Source of the DNA: Tupaia tana
Lineage: Eukaryota; Chordata; Mammalia; Scandentia; Tupaiidae
Direction of reading: 5' to 3'
NCBI GenBank assembly: GCA_026018925.1
Contig: JAKSZU010000004.1
Location: 16,832,095-16,896,094 of the forward strand
DNA length: 64,000 nt
The notes under the pieces are model-generated. The model was not told the DNA's origin, did not search any database, and saw only the letters and a program-made list of their open reading frames with translations. The translations under genes and the position numbers were made by a program. Below are positions 43,754-55,779 of this stretch, in pieces; position 1 is the first letter of the stretch, and each line of letters starts with the position of its first letter.

Positions 43754-44488
43754 GGACCAGCAGTTAGTGTAATGGCTATGTCGCTGAACTCCCATGTAGC
43801 TGACTGCGGTTCGAGTCCCGGACCCGGAGGCTTAAACTCATGCCCGGCGCGTGTGCATGCGTGCCCAAGATCCCGAGAGAATGCAGGAGAAGGGATTGCG
43901 GCGTGGCCATCACCCCTGGGGGTGATTTCTCGCTTTCTATCTCTCTGTCTCTCTCTGTCTTTCTGGCAAGCACACGTGCCCTATAGCAAAAAAAACTTTC
44001 CAAAAAAAAATTTTAAGAAAGTTTTATCTTGAGATCAGCAGATGGCGTAATGGTTATGTCGCTGGACGCCTGTGTAGTCCACTGCAGTTCAAGTTCCAGA
44101 TCTGGGGCTTAAACTCACGCTGGGCACATGTGCATGTGTGCCCAAGATCCCAAGAGGAGAATGGAGGAGAAGGGATTGTGGAGTGACCATCCTCCTCTGG
44201 GGGGTGATTTCTCACTTTCTGTCTCTCTTTCTGTCTTTCCAGCAAGCACATTGCCCTATAGCAAAAGCCTCTCAAAAAAAAAAAAAAGTTTTATCCTGAA
44301 GCCAGCAGATAGTGGGGTGGTTAAGGCATTGGACTCCCACATGGCTGACCACAGTTCAAGTCCTGGACCTGGAGGCTTGCCTCACTTTTCCTCTCACTTT
44401 GTTTCTCTTTGGTCAAATTGAAAAAATAATGATGATTAATTAATTTAATTAAATAAATAATTTTTAAAAAAAGAAAAAAAGAAAGAAA
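43754..44488 (+). mobile_element. Three SINEs at successively duplicated targets (A, A/C, B)
   Basis: Copies at 43754-44018, 44031-44287 and 44298-44488. Each is preceded by a version of gttttatcctt/gttttatcttgag/gttttatcctgaag, so each insertion reused the same site. Confidence 0.8.
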
Positions 44489-44497
44489 TGTTCTCTC

Positions 44498-44760
44498 TGG
44501 GAGCCAGTGGTTAAGGCACTGGACCCCCACATGGCCAAGCACAGTTTGACTACCAGACCTGGAGGCTTGAAAATCATGCCAAGAGTTTGTGTATGAGTGC
44601 CCAAAATCCCAGAAGGCGAATGGAGGAAAAGGGATTGTGGCATGGCCATCCCTCTAGGGGATGATTTGTCACTTTTCCTCTCTTGGCTCTGGTGAGCACA
44701 AGTGCCCTACAGCTAAAAAAAAAAAAAAAGAAAAAAAGAAAAAAGAAAAAGAAAAAAAGA
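44498..44760 (+). mobile_element. Type C SINE, part of head deleted
   Basis: Reads GGGAGCCAGTGGTTAAGGCA, skipping part of the head. It has a long A/G-rich tail. Confidence 0.7.
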
Positions 44761-45149
44761 AACTACAAATTATAATATTCAAGACGAGCTTCTTGCAAGT
44801 AGTACCCTTTGTGAAGGTGGTTCTGACTCCTACAGTGCAGCTCCCTTTGGAGTCTACAATACATACCTTTATACCTCATTATCCCCTAGATGGTGACTCA
44901 GTTCTCCCAGCACCTTTTTCTTTGTTCAAGCTAACATGAAACCTTTTTTCATAGTGTTCTTTGACATCATCTGGCTTTCACTTAACAAAGCAGTAATTAT
45001 ATCAGTACATTGATTTGGGAAACATAGTTACCTGACTTATCAACAGCTATTGTCCCTTCTTCAGCGCTCGCTAAATGTAACAGTTAAGGCAATTCAATAT
45101 GAGTATATAGTAGATGTCCTAGGACACTGATCACTTTATTTCTTTATTA
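44761..45149. other. Unassigned stretch
   Basis: Non-repetitive to my eye; no gene recognised. Confidence 0.4.
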
Positions 45150-45568
45150 TTTTAAACTTAATCTATTATTATTATTATAATTTAGGGCACATGTGCTCAC
45201 CAGGAGAGACAGAAAAAAGGAGGGAGATGGAGAGGGAGAGAGAGAGAAAGCAAGCCGCCAAGGGAGTAGGCAAGTGACGTGGTAGTTAAGGGCACTAGAC
45301 TCCCACATGGTCAACTGTAGTTCCAGTCTCAGACCTGGCTGCTTGCTTCCTCAGTTTCTCTCTCTCACACACACACACTCTATCCCTCTCTGGTCAAATT
45401 AGAAAGAGAGAGAGAGAGAAAGAAAGAGAGAAAGAGAGTTAAATAAAATTATTACAAAGAAAAAAAAATTATTGTAAAAGAAAGAAAGCCACCAGGTCTG
45501 GGACTTGTACTATAGTCAACCATGTGGGAGTCCAGCACCTTAACCACCACGCTACCTGCTGGCCCCCA
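45150..45568 (-). mobile_element. SINE host (minus) split by a type B SINE (plus)
   Basis: Host pieces 45150-45261 and 45479-45568. The insert at 45262-45478 has a type B body and an AGAGAG-rich tail. Confidence 0.7.
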
Positions 45569-45579
45569 GATAGTAATCT

Positions 45580-45845
45580 TTTTTTTTTTTTTTTGGAGAG
45601 GTTTTTCGCTATAGGGCACGTGCGCTCGCCAGACAGACAGACAGAATAGAGAGACAGAAAGTGAGAAATCACCCCCCAGGGGGGATGGCCACGCCGCAAT
45701 CCCTTCTCCTCCGTTCTCCTCTCGGGATCTTGGGCACGCATGCACACGTGCCCGGCGTGAGTTTTAAGCCACCGGGTCCAGGACACGAACCACAGTCGAC
45801 TATGTGGGAGTCCAGCGACATAGCCATTACGCTAACTGCTGGTCC
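45580..45845 (-). mobile_element. Type A SINE, young
   Basis: Target duplication gatagtaatc on both sides. Nearly all CpGs kept. Confidence 0.9.
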
Positions 45846-45877
45846 GGATAGTAATCATTTTAAAGCAAGAATTGCTG

Positions 45878-46870
45878 AGGCCAGCAGGTGGCATGTGGTT
45901 AAGGCACTGGATTCTCCACATGGCAGAACTTTGTTTGAGTCCTGTACTTGGCTGTTTAAAAATCATACTGGGGGTGGGGACCAGCAGGTGGTGTGGTGGT
46001 TAAGGCGCTGGACACTCCCGCCTGGCTGACCAGGGTTCAAGTCCTGAATCTGGTGGCTTACTTTCTCACTTCCTCTCTTTCTCACTGTTACCCTCTGTCT
46101 CTCTCTGGTCAAACTAAAAAAAAAATAAATAAATAAATGAATGAATAAATAAAATAAAATAAATAATTATAAAAAAAAAAATCACACTGGGGGGACCAGC
46201 AGTTAGTGTAATGGCTATGTCGCTGGACTCCCATGTAGTCGACCGTGGTTCAAGTCCTGGACCCGGTGGCTTAAACTCACGCCGGGTGTGTGTGCAGGCG
46301 TACTCAAGATCCCGAGAGGAGAATGGAGGAGAAAGGATTGCGGTGTGGCCATCCCCCCTGGGGGGTGATTTCTTGCTTTCTATCTCTCTGTCTCTCTCTG
46401 TCTTTCTGGCGAGCACACACATCTTATAGCAAAAACCTCTCAAAAAAAAAAAAAAAATCACACTGGGTATGGGACCATCAGGTAGTGTGGTGGTTAAGGT
46501 GCTAGACACTCCCACATGGCTGCCCATGGTTCAAGTCCTGTACCTAGCAGCTTGCTTTCTTGCTTTCCCTCTCTCTGTCTCTGTGTGTTCGTGTCACTCT
46601 ATGGTCAAATTAAGATGAATGGGGATCAGCAGATACCATAATGGCTACGTCGCTGGACTCTCATGTAGTTGACCTCGGTTCGAATATTGGACCCGGTGGC
46701 TTAAACTCACGCTGGGCACATGTGCGAGTGTGTCCAAGATCCCAAAGGGAGAATGGAGGAGAAGGGATTATGGCGTGGCCATTCCCCTGGGGGGTGCTTT
46801 CTGTGCTCTGTTTCTCTGGTGAGCGCAAGTGCCCTATACCAAAAAGCCTCTCAAAAAAAGTTAAAATGAA
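45878..46870 (+). mobile_element. Chain of five same-strand SINEs (C, B, A, B, A)
   Basis: 45878-45975 C fragment; 45976-46185 B; 46193-46455 A; 46471-46615 B; 46620-46860 A. Sequence of the first copy (aaaatcatactggg, aaatcacactggg, aaatcacactgggtat) reappears after each of the first insertions. Confidence 0.8.
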
Positions 46871-46892
46871 TGAGTAATTAAAATAAAGTAAT

Positions 46893-47076
46893 TCTTTTTT
46901 TTAGAATTTTTAATTTAACTTTATTTTATTTATTTGTTTTAATTTGACCAGAGAGGGACAGAGTGTGTGTGAGAGAGAGAGAGAAAGTGAGAAAGCAAGC
47001 CACCAGGTCTGGGACTCGAACCACTGTTGACCATATGGGAGTCCAGTGCCCTTAACCACCACTCCATCTGCTGGCC
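46893..47076 (-). mobile_element. Type B SINE
   Basis: Reverse copy with a GTGTGTGTGAGAGAG tract. Confidence 0.8.
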
Positions 47077-47097
47077 GTAGAATAATTATTTTTTTTT

Positions 47098-47262
47098 AAA
47101 AAATCACACCGGGCATATGTATGTGTGTGCATGCCCAAAATACATAGTGGAGGATGGAGGAGAAGGAACTGTGGTGTGACCATACCCCTACCTTCCCTCC
47201 CACTGTCTCTGTCTCTCTATGGCGAGCACATATGTCCTATGGCAAAAACCTTTAAAAAAATA
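47098..47262 (+). mobile_element. Headless type C SINE
   Basis: Starts AAATCACACCGGGCATATG. Confidence 0.65.
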
Positions 47263-47457
47263 AATAAGACTTACTAACCTAATAGCAGCCTGCCTTAAAC
47301 TTATAAACCATTAAAGTTGGACCTATAAACCAGTAAAGCTTAAAGGCTTTCGTGTAATTATCACAATAAACTCAAAATAAAATTATGGAAACTGAAATTA
47401 CAGAACAGCTCTTATTTATGAGGTCATTCAGATGATGAAGAATCAGTTTATGTTCAT

Positions 47458-47953
47458 TTTTTAAGAGAGATTTTTGCTATAGGGCATATCCATAAGAGAC
47501 AGAGAAACAGAAAGTTAGAAATCAGGGGCTGGCAGGTGGTGGCATGGTGATCAAGGGTGCTGGACTCCTACATGGCTGACCACAGTTTGAGTTCTGGACC
47601 TGGTGGCTTGCTTTCTCTTTCTCTCTCTCTGTGTCTCTTTCTGGTCAAATGAAAACAAATAAATTAATAAATAAAATTAAATAAATGATCATTTAAAAAC
47701 AAAAAAGAAAGAAAGTGAGAAATCACGCCTCAGGGGGATGGCCACACCGCACGCAATCCCTTCTCCTCCATTCTCCTCTCAGGATGTTGGGCACTCACAT
47801 GCACACACCCAGTGTGAGATTTAAGCTGCCATATCCAGGACGTGGTCGCTACGTGGGACCAGCAGATGGTGTAATGGTTATATCACTGGATCCCAAGCAT
47901 GGTCGACTGCCTAGGAGTCCAGCGACAGGAATGTTACCATTACGCCGTCCCTA
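47458..47953 (-). mobile_element. SINE host split by a type B SINE and a head-only fragment
   Basis: Host (minus) 47458-47523 and 47710-47953. Type B (plus) 47524-47695 is flanked by aaagttagaaatca / aaagtgagaaatca. A plus-strand SINE head only (about 47857-47905) lies inside the host head, making an inverted repeat. Confidence 0.7.
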
Positions 47954-48008
47954 AATATCTTTCTCTGTTATCACTGAAAGGAAAACACATATAACAATTA
48001 TCAAGGGT

Positions 48009-48419
48009 TGGGACCACCAGATGGCATAATAATTACTTGCTGGGCTTTCACATGGCTGACCGTGATTTAAGTCCTGGACGTGGCAACTTGCTTTCTCACT
48101 TTCCCTCTCTCTCACTCTCACTCTGTCCCTCTGTGGTCAAATTTAAAAATTAATTAATTAATGTTTTTTGAGAAGTTTTTGCTATAGGGCGCATGTGCTC
48201 ACCAGAAAGACAGAGAGAGACAGAGAGACAGAAAGTGAGAAATCACCCCCCAGGGGGGATGGCCACACCGCAATCCCTTCTCCTCCATTCTCCTCTCGGG
48301 ATCTTGGGCACACACGCACACGCGCCCCGTGTGAGTTTAAGCCACCGGGTCTGAGACTCAAACCACGGTTGACCACATGGGAGTCCAGTGACATAGCCAT
48401 TATGCCAACTGCTGGTCCC
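48009..48419. mobile_element. Type B SINE (plus) followed by type A SINE (minus)
   Basis: Type B 48009-48150; type A 48163-48419 between copies of ttaattaattaat. Confidence 0.82.
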
Positions 48420-48503
48420 TAATTAATTAATTTTTAAAATATGTGTTGTTTTACTTTCAACCCATTATTTGAGTACATCAAAAAACAATGTATTATATAT
48501 TTA

Positions 48504-48745
48504 GGTCCAGTCCCATGGCCTAGTGATTAAGGGAGGCAGATCCCAATGATTATGCAGTTCAAATCAGACCCCAGGGGCTTAAAAATACAGCAGGCACATG
48601 TTCATGTGTGCCTCAAATCTCAGCAGGATGGAAAAACCGAAAGGAAGGGAGTGTGTCAAGACGATGCCTTACTGGATGGAGGGTGCTGCCTCTGCCTTGC
48701 TCCCTCTCTGTCTCTCTTTCTCTCTCTGGTGAGAGAGGGAGCACC
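48504..48745 (+). mobile_element. Old divergent long SINE
   Basis: Head CAGTCCCATGGCCTAGTGAT, as also seen near 22320; possibly an older subfamily. Confidence 0.5.
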
Positions 48746-48954
48746 CCCTGGCTTAATCATGGCTCTCAAGCCTCTGGTCTCCCTGGACCAATCATGGGGA
48801 AGTTGTGAACCCAACTAGCAGGGGACTTGCAGCTTAAGTTTATAGATTTAAAGTTAGTTTTTACCTCTAGCCAACTGATGCTTTAGTGACTAATTTTCAG
48901 ATTTTTTTTCCAGAACCAAATCCCTACACGCATAAGCATTTTTCAGTTATTTCT

Positions 48955-49150
48955 CTACCTCAACACTACCAACATTTTAGGTGTAATAATTCTCTGTCAT
49001 GGAAGGACTATCGTGTGCATGATGGAATGTTCAGCAGCATCTTGGCCTCTGTCCCCTAGATGCCAGTAGCACACCCCCCCTCACGTTGACAGCTGTCCCT
49101 TAGGGGACAGCATCATTGCATGTTGAAAACAGCCGAGCTAAAGAAAATCA
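48955..49150. mobile_element. MER5A-like hAT-Charlie remnant
   Basis: TGGAATGTTCAGCAGCATCT, TGGCCTCTGTCCCCTAGATG and CCAGTAGCACACCCCCCCTC match my memory of MER5A in order. Confidence 0.7.
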
Positions 49151-49247
49151 AATAAACGATGAGACTACTCAGCCTACCTAAACTTCTGACCTGTTTATCC
49201 TGATTGGTAGGGAAAAAACTTTCATTTTTTTCATGCACTTATACCTT

Positions 49248-49441
49248 ACTTTTTTTTTTTTTTTTAAAGAATTAGTTTATTTGACTTTATTTATCCATTT
49301 ATTTATCTTTACCTTGACCAGAGAGGGAGGGAGAGAGAGAGAGAGAGAAAGTGAGAAAGCAAACCACCAGGTCCAGGACTTGAACCATGGTCGGCCATGT
49401 GGGAATCCAGCGCCCTTAACCACTGCACCATCTGCTGGCCC
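49248..49441 (-). mobile_element. Type B SINE
   Basis: Target duplication ttataccttactttt on both sides. Confidence 0.85.
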
Positions 49442-49576
49442 ATTTATACCTTACTTTTAAGCATCCATCCTTGTCAAAGCTTCCAGAAAAGAGTGCCCTG
49501 CTTGCCGGAAGCACTGCAATTAGGAGAGTGATGATGTTGGGACTAGAAAGACATGCCCGTTGCAATGTCTCTTTGG

Positions 49577-49822
49577 TTTGCTATTTATTTACTTATTTAT
49601 TTTCTTGCTAGGGGGCATGTGTGCTTGCCAGAGAGAGACAGAGAAGGAGAAGAAGAAGCATTCTCCATGGAGAATGGTCACACTGCAATCCCTTTTGCAT
49701 CTCTCCACCCTTTTGGGATTTGGGGCATGCCCATACATGCCTCTGGTGTGTTTCTCAAGTTGCATGGTGCAGGACTCACACTGCAAGGTTGGCCATGTCT
49801 GATCCAGCTTCCTTAGCCATGC
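49577..49822 (-). mobile_element. Type C SINE
   Basis: Starts TTGCTAGGGGGCATGTGTGC; the head ends CTTAGCCATGCA. 49823-50526 beyond it holds no assignable feature. Confidence 0.65.
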
Positions 49823-50526
49823 ATGAGAGACAGGTGGGGGGGTGGGAGTAGAGAGGAACAGCACCCTGATATGATCTTGATGCCACGGTCCACATCCAGC
49901 CTCAACCATCCCAGATCATGCTTGTCTGGTGTACTCGGGGAGGTCTCCAGATGCAAACCAGCAACATTCCCATTCAGTTCTGCCTTGCAGAATGTTGAGT
50001 TCTAGTTTTGTGGCACCATTCAGACCCTGGGCTTGCTCTCGAGGGCCACTTTTTCACTGAAAGGTGAAAAAAAAAAGAGAGACAGTGACCAAAGGTTCTG
50101 AGAAAACATACAGATTGAAAAGGAAAGCTTTAAATGAGCAAGACTGCTTCATTCTGACTCATTCCTATCCCTAACCACACCTCTGACAACAAGCTGAGAT
50201 TCTGCCTTTCATGAGGCTGTTAGTCATGTTCCTTTGGTCTACTGCAGGCCATAATTCTGCAACTAGAGACATCTCTACATTCTCTCCATTCGCCTATCCC
50301 AGAGGAATGTAAGGGCTGACAGATGGACCCTAATCTGAAAACTCTGGGCCAGAGTGGGTTCAGAGGCAGGGCCATCTCACATGAACATTTTGGGTACCTG
50401 ACAAAGGAGGCCAGTAGAGGTCTGGGAACCTGTCCCTAATCTGGAATTCATGTATGGTTCACAAACCAGAGAACTGTTGGCTCTTTCTTATTCTGAAGTA
50501 ACATAGAATTTTAAAAAATCTGCATG

Positions 50527-50949
50527 AGGGCCAGTAGGTGACATGGTGGTTAAGATGCTGGATTTCCACATAACTGCCTATGGTTCGAGTCTCAGACCTG
50601 GCAGCTTGCTTTCTCATTTTCTCTCTCTCTCTCTGATAAGTGCACGTGCCCGATAGCAAATTAAAATATAATAATAATAAATAAAATAAAATAAATAATT
50701 TTTGAGAGGTTTTTGCCTTAGGGCACATGTGCTCACCAGGGAGAGAGACAACAGTGAGAGGGAAAGTGAGAAATTCCTCCCAGGGGTGATGGTCATGCTG
50801 CCATCTCTTCTCCTCCATTCTCCTTCCGAGATCTTGAGCACGCATGCACGTGCACCTGGTGTGATTTCCAAGCCTCCGGGTCTGGGACTCCAACCACAAT
50901 CAGTCATGTGGGAGTCCAGTGATGTAACTGCCATGCCATCTGCTGGTCC
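50527..50949. mobile_element. Type B/C SINE (plus) then type C SINE (minus)
   Basis: Plus copy 50527-50700; minus copy 50701-50949 (GAGAGGTTTTTGCCTTAGGG). Confidence 0.75.
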
Positions 50950-50979
50950 TACACATAATTCTTAAAAAAAAAAAAAAAT

Positions 50980-51400
50980 CTGCAAATGCTTGCGATGTGA
51001 TTTCCAAAGCCTGGCTGACAGCATTTAGCTTGAAGTTCCACCTCCTTCCTTAGCTTGACGCACAGGCTCTCTACTGCCTGCCTCCTACTCGGTCCTCCCT
51101 CTCAACACCTCCTGCAGCTCCAGCCTGGAAGCACTATTTGCAATTCCCTAAGGGGATTACTATCATTGTAGGCCTCTGTGCTCTCCCACTTCCTGTTTGC
51201 TGACACTTTGCCTAACTCCAGCTTGTCTTTCAAAGTTGATGAACTCCTACCAGTTCTGCAACACAGTTCCCAGCAACCTTCGACTCCCATTCTGACTTTC
51301 AGTGCCTCTTCCTCCATATTTCCACCATACCCCATGCATATTTCTATCACATCATTCTGTAATTATTTATTTTTCTCTTCCCCCAATAAACCATGATCTT
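50980..51400. other. Possible MIR/L2 remnant
   Basis: CTGCCTGCCTCCTACTCGGTC and following text has the flavour of an L2 3' region; weak. Confidence 0.3.
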
Positions 51401-51487
51401 AGTGAGACAAGATTATGGTGGTTGAAAGTACCTGAGAGCACTGTAGAGAAACCAATTGAGAACCATTTCATTAAACTATCGATTTCA

Positions 51488-51740
51488 TTTTTTTTTTTAA
51501 GATTTTTGCCATAGGGCATGTGTGCTTACCAGAGACGGAGATGATGAGATGGAAAGTAAGAAATTATCTCCTAGGGGGATGGTCATATCATAATCCCTTC
51601 TCCTCCATTCTCCCCTCAGGATTCTGGGTATATATGCATATGTGCGGCACCTGATCCTCAAGCCACCAGGTCTGGGACTTGAACCATGGTCAGCCATGTG
51701 AGAGTCCAGTGCCTTAACCTCCATGCCACCTGCTGGCTCC
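51488..51740 (-). mobile_element. Type C SINE
   Basis: Full reverse copy, head ending CCATGCCACCTGCTGGCTCC. Confidence 0.75.
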
Positions 51741-51906
51741 AGGCTATTCATTTCTTGATGAGGGCAGGTCCACCTCTTCACCTCTGTATTATAGTGTCCA
51801 GCACATGACCTGTAAGCAGTTGGTACCTAGTGAATGTGTAATGAATGCATGAATGTTTCAAGCAGAAGGGAATTGCCCTCAGGTAGCCAGCTACTCATTT
51901 GGAGAT

Positions 51907-52127
51907 CTTATTTATTTAATTATACTATAGGGCGTGTGTGCTTGCTGGAGGTGGGGGTGGTTGGCCACACCACAATCCCTTCTCCTCTGTTCTCCTCTTG
52001 AGATTTTGGGTGTGCACACACAACATGCCCAGCATATTATTCAAGCCACTGAGTTTGAGACTTGAACATAAATAGTTGACCATGTGAGATTCAGCCACCG
52101 TAATCATTATACTACGTGGCTAGCCCT
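51907..52127 (-). mobile_element. Type C SINE, internally deleted
   Basis: The TCTC/AGAGAG tract is missing (GCTTGCTGGAGGTGGGGGTG). Confidence 0.65.
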
Positions 52128-52421
52128 GTGATCTTATTTTTGAATATTATGAGGCTGGGGGATCAAATTAGAGCTAGAAATATGATGGAACCTTGCCCTC
52201 GCCCCATTCTTCTGAATCTGCCTTGAGTGTGCAAGTCCCATATTCATGTGCAGAGAAAGTGCAAGTCTCAGCAAGCAGGCATTTGCTCAATTAATCAATA
52301 TCTTAATTACCCCACTTTCAAGGACTGGAGTGTCTACTTCCCTTCATGGTAAGCTAGCTAGAAGAGTAAATAAAATAAGAAACAGCTCTCCTAAGTATTT
52401 ATTACCACTTTCTGTGTTCCC

Positions 52422-52438
52422 GGGGGGGGGGGGGGGGG
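52422..52438. repeat. 17-base G run
   Basis: Uninterrupted Gs within otherwise unassigned sequence (52128-52589). Confidence 0.95.
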
Positions 52439-52589
52439 CAGAGAACATTGTGAGTCAGCCTCCACTAAAACTGAGCCAGCCACAGCCATTCTTGTCTGGA
52501 TGGTGGCCAAGAAACTGTTGACAGGAGGGAGCTCACATCCTAGGACCTAACATAGGCCTGAGAATTGCACCATGACTTCTTTGTTGTTT

Positions 52590-52835
52590 TTTATTAGAGA
52601 GATTTTTGCTATAAATGTGTTCGCCAGAGAGACAAAGAGACAGAAAGCAAGAAATCACCACGTGGGGGGATGGCCATGCTACAATCCCTTCTCCTCCATT
52701 CTCCTCTCGGGCATGCACACACATGTTCCCAGGCACGCATACAGATGAGTTTTAAGCCACCGGGTCCAGGACTTGAACCTTGGTAGACTACATCGGAGTC
52801 CAGCGATGTAACCATTATGCCATCTGCTGGTCCCA
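52590..52835 (-). mobile_element. Type A/C SINE
   Basis: GATTTTTGCTATAAATGTG, with the GGGCGC block lost. Confidence 0.75.
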
Positions 52836-52918
52836 AAGCAGGCATTTTTCAAGTGTGTAGGATTTGGACTCCTATTAGGTTAGGTGGAACGGCACATTTC
52901 ACTGGAGAATGTTTTTTG

Positions 52919-53167
52919 GTTTAATTTTTATTTTTTCTCTCTTTATTCATGATAGAGCATGTGTACATGTGAGACCGAGCAAGAGAGAAGCACCCCTACA
53001 GGGGCTGGTCACTCTGTGATCTCCATCCCTCAGACCTCCACCCGGTGGGTCTTGAGCACTCACACACATGCCTGCCTGCTGTGTCTCAGGCTGACCAGGC
53101 CAGGGATTTGAACTGTAGGTGCAATGTGGGATCCAGTTTCTCTTGAGCTATACATTATCACTGGCCC
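52919..53167 (-). mobile_element. Old type C SINE
   Basis: ATAGAGCATGTGTACATGTG; head ends ATTATCACTGGCCCC. Confidence 0.6.
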
Positions 53168-53400
53168 CCGAAGAATGTTTTGATCAGCAAGTGTTATGAA
53201 CTAGATTTGTGGCTTCAGTCTCAAGAGACTTGCCAGGCTGGGCTTGGGCAGGGAGCTCTAGAGCTCTAATTACCTACTAATTAGCTATTTAAATAATAAT
53301 ATCTTGTTCTGCCCAATGCTTAGATCCCAAAAGATTTTATGTAATGAGGAAACTATTTTGTTTCCTAGGATCTTAGTGGAAATTCAGGCTTATGTGAATC

Positions 53401-53548
53401 TTTTTTTTTTTTTTTAAAGAAAGATTTTTAATATAGGGCGTATGCACTTGCTGGACAGAAAGAGACAGAGACAGAAAGCAAAAAATCATCCCCTGGGTGG
53501 GGTGGCCAAGCCTCAACCCCTTCTCCTCCATTCTCCTCTCAGGATCTT

Positions 53549-53586
<38 letters not shown>

Positions 53587-54132
53587 GGCATGAGTTTTTT
53601 TTATTCATTATTATTATAATTCCTTTTATTTTTTTCTCTAGAGATTTTTGCTATAGGGCGCGTGCACTCGCCAGACAGACAGACAGAGACAGAGAGACAG
53701 AAAGTGAGAAATCACCCCCCAGGGGGAATGGCCACGCCACAATCCCTTCTCTGCCGTTCTCCTCTCGGATCTTGGGCATGCTCGCACATGTGCCCGGCAT
53801 GAGTTTTAAGCCACCGGGTCCGTGACGCAAATCGCGGTTGACTACATGGGAGTCCAGCAACATAGCCATTACGCTAGCTGCTGGTCCCTATTATAATTCC
53901 TTTTCATGCTCATCAGAGAGAGACAGAAAGAGAGACAGAGAGAAAGAGAGGGAAGGAAAGTGAGAAAGCAAGCCACCAGGTCTGGTACTCAAACCATGGT
54001 TGGCCATATGGGAGTCCAGCACCTTAACCACTATGCCACCTGCTGGAGTTTGAAATCGCCAGGTCCAGGACTCAAACCGCAGTCAACTATGTGGGAGTCC
54101 AACAATGTAACCATTATGCCATCTGTTGGTCC
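53401..54132 (-). mobile_element. Three-level nested SINEs (C host, B insert, A inside B)
   Basis: Host 53401-53598 and 54047-54132 (with (CA)n at 53551-53583). Type B 53599-53630 and 53889-54046. Type A 53631-53888 lies in the type B tail, between tattataattccttttat and tattataattccttttca. All are minus strand. Confidence 0.85.
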
Positions 54133-54312
54133 CTACCTTATGTGAATTTTAATTAGTGTTTATTGTGTCCCTGTTTTACTTCTGAGGCCCCTGAAATATC
54201 ACATTCCTTTCACTTCTCAGAAAAGAACTCAAATATCTGTCCTCCAATTGGACCAGAACATGACCAGGTCAAGCAACTTGACCGTCTTTGGTTCATGACT
54301 AAAAAGGCAGTG

Positions 54313-54399
54313 TTGGGCCAGCAGGTGGTGGTTAGGGTGCTGGATTCCCATATGGCTAACAGCGGTTTGAGTCCTGGACCTGGTGGCTTGCTTTCTCAC

Positions 54400-54453
<54 letters not shown>

Positions 54454-54540
54454 GAGTGCACATGCCCTATAACAAATTAGAAAATAATTAATATTTTTTA
54501 AATTGGCTGCTCTCCACATAAAATAAATAATTCTTAAAAA
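54313..54540 (+). mobile_element. Type B SINE with long (CT)n
   Basis: (CT)n at about 54410-54450, then GGTGAGTGCACATGCCCTATAACAAATT, type C-like. Confidence 0.72.
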
Positions 54541-54950
54541 AAAAAAAGAGGCAGCCTTATAACAAAGGCTTGTCTGCTAGATTCCCTAGAAAAAGGAAAT
54601 CAGGTTCCCAAAGCCAAGCACTGGCAGAGCTCAGAGAAGCCACCTTCTTACCCTAACGAAGGCACCAGAAGGTACCAGGAGCGTTAACCTTACCCACATT
54701 CTACCTGGAGAAGAAAATCCAGGCTCCAGGGCAGGGACCTGGCCCTAGGCTCTGCCAGGCAGAGGCAGAGCTGAAGAAATCCCCACCCCCACTCCAGGCT
54801 TGTGACTGGCCTCCTCCCTCATTTGCACAACCTTGATCCAGGGCAGAAACTGGCACCCTGGCCTTTGGAGGCCCTAGGACTTTGACCGTCAAAGCTTAAT
54901 GAGCCGAACACAGCTTGTCCTAAAACCACTTTTGCTAAGCCCACAGTTTT
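54541..54950. other. SINE-free, GC-rich stretch
   Basis: CAGGGCAGGGACCTGGCCCT and surrounding unique-looking sequence; no exon recognised. Could be a conserved element. Confidence 0.4.
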
Positions 54951-55097
54951 GTTTCCCCCCCTTAACCATATATCACGGTTGTTTTTCCACAATACTTACA
55001 TGTTTTCTTTATCCTTGTGACTATATAGATTTTATCATATGGATCCATAATTATTTATTTTGCCAAGTCCCTTCTTGTGAATATGTGGGTAATTTCC

Positions 55098-55779
55098 TTC
55101 TCTCTCTCTCTCTTTTTGTTATAGGGCACATGTGCTCATCGAAGACACAGAGAGAGACAGAGAGACAGAAAGCAAGAAATCACTCCCCCCCCCCGCCAGG
55201 GGGGATGGCCACAATCCCCTCTCAATTCTCCTTTCGGATTTTGGGCACACATGCACACATGCCTGGTGAGTTTGAAGCTGCTGAGTCTGGGACTCAAGCC
55301 ACAGTGGGTCATGTGGGAGTCTAGCAACATAATCGTTGCACCATCTGCTGGTCACCCCTTTCGTTTTTTTAAATAATTATTTTATTTAACTTTATTTATT
55401 TGTTTATTTTATTTTGGCCAGAGAGGAACAGAGAGAGAGAAAGAAAATGAGAAAATAAGCCGCCAGGTCTGGGACTTGAACCATGGTCGGCCATGTGGGA
55501 GTCCAGAACCCTTAACCATCATGTCACCTGCTGGCGCCACCCCCCCTTTTATTAAAGAGAGATTTTTGCCATATCCCCAGAGATACAGAGAGAGGGCAAG
55601 TAAGCAATCATTCCCCCCGGGGAAATGGCTATATGGTGCAACCCTTTCTCCTCCATTCTCCTCTTGGGATTTTGGGCACACGTACCCAGTATGAGTTTCA
55701 AGCTATCAGATCTGGGACTCGAACCATAGTTGGCCATGTGGGAGTCTAGTGCCTTAACTGCTATGCCATCTGCTAGCCC
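55098..55779 (-). mobile_element. Three reverse SINEs (C, B, C)
   Basis: Copies at 55098-55355, 55364-55537 and 55550-55779. Confidence 0.75.
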
